Source: Atrichornis clamosus
Lineage: Eukaryota > Chordata > Aves > Passeriformes > Menuridae
Direction: 5' to 3'
Length of the DNA stretch: 64,000 nucleotides
NCBI GenBank assembly: GCA_013400975.1
Contig: WBMZ01000265.1
Location: 27,134 to 91,133 of the forward strand
Below are positions 56,056 through 64,000 of the stretch, in pieces (position 1 is the stretch's first letter; each line of letters begins with the position of its first letter). A model generated the notes under the pieces. It worked only from the letters and a program-made list of their open reading frames with translations, was not told where the DNA came from and ran no database searches. The translations under genes were made by a program, and so were the position numbers.

Positions 56056-56185
56056 CAGTGTACTCAGACACTGATCAGTGCCAACTGTGTGGTTTAATGC
56101 ATACAAACAGGGGTATGTGATCAGTGTACTCAGACACTGATCAGTGCCAACTGTGTGGTTTAATGCATACAAACAGGGGTATGTG
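56056..56185. repeat. Perfect 64-bp tandem duplication, period 66
   Basis: Bases 56056-56119 and 56122-56185 are identical over 64 positions, separated by two bases (AT). The flanks differ immediately outside both copies. Each copy contains the 12-bp palindrome CACTGATCAGTG (56069-56080 and 56135-56146). Zero mismatches means the duplication is recent or maintained. The period is a multiple of three, which is why open frames pass through it on both strands. There is no sign that the region is coding. Confidence 0.97.
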
Positions 56186-58989
56186 CCGTCCTCATGCTCC
56201 TGTCACATCTGTGTCATTTTCTTACTTCACATCAATATTGAAAATATCTGGACAGAGAGCTGGTCTTTTTGACAGTATAAATGAAGAGTATGGGGATGGA
56301 TGTGGTTTCCTGTTACTGTTGTTTGGAGGGAATGATTTAAATCATTTCAACACATTCTGTTTGGATCTCTGCCATACCTTGGAACCGATGATGTTGGATT
56401 ATGCCGAAAGATCAGGAAGATGAGAATGGATATCTGCTCACTGAAAGTAGATCTTCCATCAATCTCTCTAAATTTTGTCCTGTCTTCTGTGCTGGCCTTG
56501 ATCCCAAATGTGATGGATCAAGGGTATTGGCTTCAACTGAATGAATTATGTTGCTCTCTGGCTGTTGTTTCAGACCTGTTCTTTTTTGATATACAGGGTA
56601 ATGCTAAGATAGTTTTCCTATCTGAGGATTTTTCAAGTGTTGGTCCAAACACTGCATGCCCTAGAGAAGGAAGGAATGTATTTTCCATAGCTCAAATATG
56701 AGTTGTTTCAGTCACTCATGACATTTTTTCATCAGCTAGGCAGATAATCCATTTGCAAAAGCTTTGGAGGAAGATTCCTGTGCAATTTCCAGTATTCCTT
56801 GAGTGGTGTGGCCTTTTCAAATGCTCCTGAGGGTATATAGGAGGAGCTGGACTACTTAAGAAACCTTGTGTGTGTGGTGATATCCCCAAAATAGGAAGAT
56901 AATACTTTACATTAATGTGAATTTATCAAATATTTTCCATGCCAAAAGATACCGTGTACTTTACATCTCAGCCAGTTAAACTTGCAGGCTCTGGCCGGGA
57001 TCCAGAGAAACCTCTGAAATAAGTATTTTCTTTGACCACATTGGACTTTGTAATCCAAGCTGTCCTTTGTAATGATTTCATAGGCCAGGCACTTGAGACT
57101 GCTCCTGTTGTGGCTTCCACCAGCTCACAGGAGAGGACAACAATCGTTGTACAATAATATGTTCAAGTTCAGTAAAACAAACAAAAAAAATTCTAATTGA
57201 AACGACAAAATAAATTTAAACAGGTAAATAGAACATTATTCCTGAAAGCTGTCAGTTACCCAAGGCTTTGGTATTAACATGGTCTTCTTGAAGGAGAAGA
57301 CATAATAACTGAAGACTGGAATGACTTGATCTTAGTAGAAGAAAATAACTTTCTAAATCACCACTACCAGTTTTCTCACCATCATGTCACCTTTCATTTT
57401 TTTCTAGTCAATCTCCAAGCCCACTACTGGTTTTTCTCCTTCTCAACTCAGTCAGTTTGGAACAGGGGTCCGTGCTGCTCTGAAATGAGTGGAGGCAGTC
57501 TGTGCCTACTCAGTCCATGCTGCCAGCTGGTCGCAGACAAGTGTGAGTAGATATGGCAGGGTCAGCCACGTGTAGTGCTTCGTAGAACAAACCCCTGCAG
57601 CGTCCTGGTGTGTAGATTGGACTCTGTGAGATGTTAGAGTTAACAAACACAGCCAAGACAAAAGATGTTTTGTTTCTAGTTATCCCAGGTGTTGGTAGAA
57701 TGGCTTTCTTGCTAAATCTAAGTGTATAGATATTAACAGAACCAAGAAAGGACTAAAGTTACTGCTTTCCTCCTTCTTCCTGCAGATTAGTTTGGAGTAT
57801 TTGTCTCAGCCTGGTGGTTAGCAAGAAGAGAAACAAATATGTCCTTACAGCATAACAACAGACACAAAATGTACCTCATATTTGTTAAACTCTCCTCTGC
57901 ACCTCAAAAACATATAAGGATTATGTGGTATACTGATCCCATAACCACCAGCAAAGATTTTAGATGGGCAATCTACGTGCTAGGTTACATTTTGTTTTTA
58001 CATTCCTTACAATATTTGCAATACATTTTAAAAATAATAATAATAAACATGTTTTCATCCATTTGAACCAAAACCTCCCTTCAGGAAGTTTGTTTACTCT
58101 TTTCAATACTCATCATTAAATTTGGTTCTCTTTCCAGAGTACACATAATGTGTGCAGAATGTTCCCTAACCAAGTGGAAATAAATTATTTTAACAAATGG
58201 GGCCCTGCTCACTAAAAGTGACAACTCATATCCCATGCAAACTAAACATAGACGGGCAAATTCTCCACCCCAGCTAGGTAAGCACAGCAGCATGACGGAA
58301 GCAGGGATAGAACCTTCCTTGTCTCTCTTAGACCTAAATTTGATTTTCCACCCATTGCACTTGAAGTCCCATGAAAGGCAGAGGATGCTGTAGCTGTATC
58401 ACTGCAGTGGAACTGTGTGTATGAGGGAAGGAGTGTGCCCTTGAGTACACATATTCCAATAATAAATAGAATGGCATTCATTAGGTTGGCTCTGTGGAGT
58501 TTGGACTCTCTGGTCTCTGTGGACAAAGTAACATTTAGTGTTGAAATATAAGTGTGTTTATACAACAATATCAGTCTTTTTAAGCCATATAGTCTTCTTG
58601 CTTATTGATATGGTGATATTGTTTTATATTTATGGGTTTTAGCCATAAAACAAGTCAGTGTATGATTAAAAGCAACATCTTGCTCTTGTACTTTCCCTGT
58701 GACTTTACTGGAAAGCTAACAGAGGTATGAACCTGAGTGTACCTGGCTGTCTCTAACTGTATGGTGGGGATTGCACTCTTTCGCTATGGTGAGGTTTCTC
58801 ACTCTTAAGAGGTGGTTGAATTCTTGGGAGGATATTTTGTATACCTGAACAGGCTGGTTTCCTTGTCCTAAAGTTTTTACAAGCTTTGGAATGAAACTCA
58901 ACTGGGTCTCTCCTTGTCTGCCTTCATAGTGAAGCCTCAAGACCTTCCACAGCCTCAAGACCAATGCTTGAAAGATGGTTGTCAGGAAA
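56186..58989. other. Unique noncoding stretch
   Basis: No gene is recognised. A 16-bp perfect palindrome (AATGATTTAAATCATT) lies at 56331-56346, and a short (AAT)n run at about 58030-58046. Frames of 93-108 codons (56124-56423 and 56420-56701 plus, 58242-58568 minus) have no recognisable domains. Confidence 0.5.
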
Positions 58990-59062
58990 GGCTGTTTTGG
59001 TGGTTTTGGTTTTGTTGGGTTTTTGGGGTTTGTTTGTTTTTTTTTTTTTTTGGGTGGGGGGT
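58990..59062. repeat. T/G-rich low-complexity tract
   Basis: The plus strand has repeated GGTTTT-type units, then a 15-base T run (59037-59051) and a terminal G-rich block (GGGTGGGGGG). The G runs are separated by too long a T loop for a compact G-quadruplex. The tract explains the Lys/Pro/Asn-rich frames on the opposite strand. Confidence 0.8.
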
Positions 59063-60218
59063 ACAGAGGTTTGTGGTGCAAAGAGGATGATCAGACAAAG
59101 CTTTCTATGTGGTGTGTCATTTCCAGTACACAGGGAAATTATTAGTGTAATGGTCAAGGGAGAGAATCTACAGGAATGCATTGGAAGAATTTACATAAAT
59201 TAATATTAGGTGAAATTTTAGGAGGAGAAAGTCAATCTGTGTTTTGTTACTATTAAATTAGGAGAATAGCAACATACCAATGACTTCTAAATATCCCTGT
59301 AAGTTGTTTATAAATACTTATTTCCACTAATTTATTTATGTACTCTCTATCATGAGAGCTGTAATTAATGTGGTGGAAGAGGAAAAACTAGTATAACATC
59401 ATTAGCCATAAAAAAAAATAAAACATACAGTAGAGGATATATGCTAATTCGGAGCCCTGGTAAGATTAGTTTCCTCAACAAAATGTATTGCTAATAAGCA
59501 ATTAGATGATGAAACATGATTGTGGGTATGTGATGATGATCCTTTGGCTCTTCTATATCAAGAAGTGATTTAACTGTAAGTATTTGTACATCTATAAATT
59601 TACTTGCCTCTAAAAGCTTGCTAAGATGACCATTGATGTTTAAACCACTAGAAAAGGATTTACATAGGTGTACAAATAAGAGTGTTTATTTTTTGCAAAC
59701 CTTTTTGTGACGCATTCCTTTGATCCAGTTAACAATATGCAGCTTTACTCATGGTGTGGCTGTTTGCCATGTCTTTGTAGTTTTCTGAAAAGAAGCAGGC
59801 AAACAGAATTTATAATGACTGAAATATGCAGATTCTGGAAATGTTAACCAGCTCCTATTTGCAAACAAATCTGTCACATGCTCTGCAGCTGAATATAGCT
59901 GACAGCTTAGGAATTGGGATGTGACAAGACTGAAATGAAAATAGAAACATACAAAGAACAGAAAAGGATCGTATTAAGAAGAAGAATTATGTTTTACTTG
60001 TTTGGTTGCTGGTGTCTTACTGATGGGCATTTTTTGCGCTATTTGAATCACAGTGGAATACATTTCCTACAGAAAATAAAGCAGATAAATATACTACATA
60101 ATTCAGAGTCAGAAGGAAACCCAAACATGTTTTCCACATTTGAAGTTCAGTGATAGTTTTCTCACAATTCAAGTTAAATAAGGGACAGCTGATGTATTCA
60201 AAGAACAGGAGCTGAAGC
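59063..60218. other. Unique noncoding stretch
   Basis: No gene, repeat or RNA is recognised. A 79-codon plus-strand frame at 59914-60153 has no identifiable features. Confidence 0.45.
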
Positions 60219-60525
60219 AGAATCACAGGATCATAGAATATTCTGAGTAGTAGAGGACCCATCAGGATCATTGAGTCTAAAGCCTGGCCCTGTACCTCAC
60301 TATCTCCAAGAGTCACACCCTGTGCCGGAGAGCATTGTCCAAACACTCCTTGAACTCTGTCAGGCTTGATGCTGCGACCTCTTCCCTGGGAAGCCTGTTC
60401 CGGTGACTGACCCCCCTCTGGCTAAAAAACTTTTTTTCTAATATCCAACCTAAACCTCTCCCGACACAACTTCAGGCCATTCCCTTGGTTCCTGTCAGTT
60501 GTCACCACAGAGGAGAGATCAAGAG
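60219..60525 (-). mobile_element. CR1 LINE 3' end, antisense
   Basis: The plus strand begins with AATCACAGGATCATAGAATA, the reverse complement of the CR1 terminal octamers. It continues with blocks typical of an antisense CR1: CATCAGGATCATTGAGTC, AGAGTCACACCCTGTGC, CCAAACACTCCTTGAACTC, CTTCCCTGGGAAGCCTGTTC, and ACAACTTCAGGCCATTCCCT. It fades after TGTCACCACAGAGGAGAGATC. About 305 bases of 3' end remain. The internal order and the termini resemble those of the sense copy at 47371-47866 more than the one at 31.7 kb (shared 'GGCCATTCCCTTGG...TGTC' and 'AGAGTCACACCCTG' blocks in mirror orientation), suggesting the same CR1 subfamily. Confidence 0.92.
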
Positions 60526-63500
60526 CATAAACCAAGGAAAGGATGAGAGGAAAACATAAACATGCCCATAAGGGAGTCGATACTACTGGAGAAGGATATG
60601 GACAATGAAGGATGTCAAGGCAGAGTCATTGCATGGAGGTTGAATGTGCATTTTGAATTTCCCAAAAGAATGCTTTTAAACAGATAATTTTTGTCTAGTG
60701 CAAGGGAAAGTGTTCTAAAAGTAATGGAAGTACATCTTGTATGCTTTTAGACTTTGAATATTGAACCATTAATTTTTTTGTTTGTTTGTTTGGTGGGGTT
60801 TTTTTGCATAAAACTTCCCCATTGATGGCATTCCAGCATGTCATGGTCACACGAATGCTGAATTTGCAGTGAATTTCCAGTGTTACCCAGTTAGAGTGCT
60901 ACAAAAACAGAGGAATGAATTCTTCCAAGTAGTGCTACCCTGTGGGTCAGTGTAGCAGAAAGGGCTGAACAACTGCTTTCCATCCAAGATTAAACTGCCT
61001 ATGGCTACGGTTCAGTAACAGCCATGCAGGGGACAGTCACTGCTCATTTGCCAGGGCTGCCTTTGTTCACGCAACATTACCTTTTGTAATGGGGCACTAA
61101 AGAACGTCAAACGTCAAGAAGGGTAGGGGAGAGCATGATCTCTTTTCAGTCCCTTCTCCCCAGAGACTGAAAGGCATCAGTACCCATTCTCTCATAGATT
61201 ACAAAGAATTTAGTGTCTCTGAAGTGGTGCTGATCAGGTACATCCTACTTCTATTTTCTGCTTGGGGAATCCTACAGATTCCTTGCCCAACGGTAAAGTT
61301 GCTAAGGATCATACTGAAAGTTTAGAAAAACTGTTTGCTTTACCCTTCACCACAAGACCCCAAGTTGCATTGCAGTTCTGAAGATTCAGGGAAGGATTTT
61401 GCAACTGATTCTTCAGAGGAGGGGAATCAAGGCAGCATTTTGCAGTAACTGTAATGATGGCACATTTTCTCAGTTACAGGATTTAGGTTTGTTTCTTCTA
61501 CTTGTTCTCAAATAGTAAATATACTCTGTCTTATTTAAAGGGAAAAAAAAAAATGCTACGTAAAAAGGAGTTCAGCCATGTGCACCACAAGGTCTCATTG
61601 CAGTTATGGAAGGGGGTTAGAGTGGTGTCATCCCAGAATATCTGAGCTGAAGGGAAGGTGTCTGTGTTAAAAAATTAAACTTCACAATTCCCCAGAAAAT
61701 TCTTTGGTATTTTCTTTCTGTTTTGTCTTCAAATTGGGGTGAGCTTTCTATGATATTAATAATTTAATAATTTTATTAATTTCCTTTGGACTGACAGCTC
61801 AAGACTTGCCATGCGTTTATGCCATTTTCGTCTTAAAATTCTTGAGACATATGGATGTAGGAATTTTTTTAAGAAGGAATGCATATCTTTAAACCCAAAG
61901 CAAGTTTACTTTCTTAAGACACATTTATTCTGTTAGTTCAGCAATCAATCAATCAAGAAGCTATTTTCCTTGTTTTAGTAATGACGTGAAAAAATGCCTA
62001 ATTAGATTTGAGGTTTGGAACATTTCTTTTCACATGCAATACCCATCATTATGATCAGCATAAGTATTTTCATGGAGCCGACATCTCTCAAAAGTAAACA
62101 CAAAATTCATTAACATATGTACAAAGGAGGAGAAGGCAGTTATAAGCAACAAACTTTTTGTTAAAATTATTAGCTGTGATACCATTTGTTAAAGCAAATT
62201 AACCCTTTTGTCCATCATTCACGTCTTAACTCTTTTTCTTGCACTGAAGGTTCAATTCAGGTTTTTCTAATGTTGTTAAACATTGATCAAAAATAAGAAT
62301 ATTCCATAAGGTGCATAAAGAGTTTTAAGATTTATTTGATCATTTCTCCTTCCAGATTGTTTTCCCCTTCTATATGGTATGTACATGTGATTCTACATGA
62401 GTGATGAAACACATTTGCATTAGTTCACAGAAATTACATCTTATTGTAATTTATTACATCTTTGCTTGCTCAGTTCTTCTCCCCCTGGAAGTGAAGTTGG
62501 GGGGATCAGTCAGGGGGATCTGTTCAGTGAATCAGATTTAGATGGGGACAGTTCTAAAATAATGGTGTGATCTTCATCTCCCCAAAGGACTGAGTGTTTA
62601 CATGTTGAGTACCAAACCTGAAATGCTTTGGATTTGTTCTCTGTAGCCTTTCCTGGAAATGAGTTGAAGTAAATATGAAGATCTCTCTGTTTCACATGAA
62701 GAAGGCAGGGGAGCATGATCACAGCTCTGTGCTTCAGATTTATCCTGTCTCTGTATCCAGGGAGAACTCTAGATTCTGTAAGGCAGCTGCAGACACAGGG
62801 TTCAGGTACATCAGTAGATCCCTTGATACAGAAATGTGCTCTACGTTTTCTCACACAATGCTAGGTAGCTTAAAGCTGTTAACCTCTTCTGCTGTGTGCA
62901 CAGAGGCTGTGTGCATTGGTTTAAATGGAAACATGGGTGGAAGGAGCCGGATCTTGGATCCCTGTGAGTGGTGGTATGCCATCAGGAGGGCTTGGGGGCT
63001 GACGCATTTAGTTATTTTGGTTGCCAATAGAGTTGTTCTGGACAACGATGAAATAAGTCTGTATTGAAAAATTCAACAGAGCCCCTTTTTTACATCCAGT
63101 CCTTCCTGTCTGCTTCTCCTTAATAAATGAGGGCAATCTACTTGAGGATAAATCTTGGCTCAGACTATAAGAGGAATAGATAAAGAGAAAAGTAGTAACA
63201 CATAAAAATTTACTGAACTTGAACTAAGGATGTTGGGATATTTCTTCTTTAAAGAAAAAACCTTTCAGCTGTGAAGAGGAAAATGTAGTGCTCATATTAT
63301 GCTTTCATGGTCTTGGGGAAAAGAAGCCAGGTCTTTGCTTATTAATCAGGCTGAACTGAGGAAGACTGTGCTGTGTTTGCTCCGAAGTTACTAAGGGCAG
63401 TCATTTAACTTAGTTACACTGACAGCTGGCTGTAGCTTGTGTACATATGAGCCACTCCAAAAATTTATCAAGAAATCTTCCAATTAATTCATAGAAGTTA

Positions 63501-63857
63501 AATATTAATGCAAAAGTAAACAGTCTGTTGACTTGCTGTGTGGCTCATTAGTTGGGAGCACAGCATCAGTGTTGAAACAGTGATAGTTTCAAGAAATGAA
63601 TGCTAAACCGAGCTCTCTTTTCACAGAGCAGCTATGTATCTGAAAGTGAACATAGTAAATTCCACAGTAATTTGCAAAGGGAAAGTCCAGATGAGGTTCA
63701 TTTTATTCTTTCTCTGATCATCCCAGGCAGTTTTAGCTTTGCAATGCATTCTGTCGCATGACTATGGTAGTGTTTATTCAGAAGTTAAATGATTAATATT
63801 CTGGTTTTGGATCCATAGTGTTGCTGATGTTTTTCAGCCAAATCACAGTGTACCTGA
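60526..63857. other. Unique noncoding stretch
   Basis: No gene is recognised. A (TTTG)n run followed by G and T runs lies at about 60771-60807, and an 11-base A run at 61543-61553. Overlapping frames of 114 codons (62510-62854 minus) and 130 codons (62675-63067 plus) lie on opposite strands. Their overlap argues for chance, and neither shows a recognisable motif. Confidence 0.5.
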
Positions 63858-63929
63858 GGTTGGAATTCACCTCTAGAGATGCCTAATCCCTAACCCCTTT
63901 ACTCAAGTCTGGGTCAAATAGAGCAGGTT
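63858..63929 (-). mobile_element. CR1 3'-end fragment, antisense
   Basis: GGTTGGAATTCACCTCTAGAG, split as GGTTGGAATTCACC and TCTAGAGATGCC, followed by CCTAACCCC and GGGTCAAATAGAGCAGGTT, matches in order the reverse complement of a CR1 3' untranslated end. In the family this reads GTTGGAAGGGACCTCTGGAG, then AACCCCCTGCTC, then AGGGTCAACTAGAGCAGG. The terminal octamers are not recognisable. About 70 bases remain, and sense-strand CR1 sequence begins directly after it. Confidence 0.7.
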
Positions 63930-64000
63930 TGGTGGATGAGGTGAGAGCAGTAGGTATTGTCTACTTCAACTTCAATGAGGATTTTGACACTGTCTCTCAC
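63930..64000 (+). mobile_element. CR1 ORF2 reverse-transcriptase fragment, sense, cut by window end
   Basis: From 63932 the plus strand reads 23 codons without a stop, ending in FNFNEDFDTVSH. In CR1-clade LINEs the corresponding reverse-transcriptase block (motif A region) reads close to YLDFSKAFDTVSH after a VDEGKAVDVV-type lead-in, and VDE, AV, VY and FDTVSH are conserved here. The position of the catalytic aspartate of motif A (the D of LDF) holds asparagine, so even this short piece comes from an inactive copy. It continues beyond the window. The left boundary is the junction with the antisense CR1 piece. Confidence 0.8.

Noticed and set aside
56124..56423. 99-codon plus-strand frame through the tandem duplication
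   Set aside because: The duplication has a period divisible by three, which keeps frames open on both strands; no protein similarity is recognised.
58990..59062. Possible G-quadruplex or telomere-like repeat
   Set aside because: The units are irregular, the T loop is too long, and no TTAGGG repeats are present.
62510..63067. Overlapping frames of 114 (minus) and 130 (plus) codons
   Set aside because: They overlap on opposite strands, show no recognisable motif and are explained by a locally higher GC content with fewer stop codons.
1..64000. Search for tRNA, rRNA, CRISPR arrays, endogenous retroviruses and bacterial-type operons
   Set aside because: No tRNA-like box or T-arm motif, rRNA block, regularly spaced repeat array, paired LTRs, retroviral protease/RT motif or Shine-Dalgarno-led gene series was recognised by eye. 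Diverged solo LTRs could still be present and would need a library search.

Overview
The window looks like ordinary vertebrate nuclear DNA, most likely from a bird. The evidence is the interspersed repeats. All recognisable copies belong to the CR1 LINE family, several ending in the CR1 hallmark 3' terminus of short ATTCTRTG-type repeats. No Alu/B1-type SINE, L1, satellite or CRISPR-like array is visible. Recognisable repeats cover only about 2 kb of 64 kb, which fits the lean, CR1-dominated genomes of birds; a turtle or crocodilian cannot be strictly excluded. The DNA is AT-rich, CpG-poor and full of short A/T tracts, with no CpG-island-like promoter, no bacterial operon structure and no recognisable RNA gene.

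Layout. From 1 to about 31.7 kb there is unique-looking, AT-rich DNA with a few microsatellites, an A-rich tract near 0.7 kb and a GC-richer patch at 15.4-15.8 kb ending in an A-rich tail. Two 150-codon open frames lie on the minus strand at 28.6-29.1 kb and 30.4-30.9 kb; I cannot assign them to a family. A CR1 3' end lies at 31.72-32.28 kb. The stretch 32.3-41.8 kb is again unique. A degenerate antisense CR1 piece lies at 41.87-42.0 kb. A CR1 cluster (two sense 3' ends in tandem, then an antisense remnant) occupies 46.8-48.0 kb. A perfect 64-bp tandem duplication with 66-bp period lies at 56.06-56.19 kb. An antisense CR1 lies at 60.22-60.53 kb. The window ends in two CR1 pieces in opposite orientations, the last a reverse-transcriptase fragment cut by the window edge.

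No protein-coding gene could be recognised. The remaining short open frames have the length and composition expected by chance in AT-rich DNA on six frames. The simplest reading is an intergenic region or the inside of a large intron. Any function probably lies in noncoding elements or small exons that cannot be seen without alignment or RNA data. I did not find evidence for a new biological system here, and the findings are modest by design.
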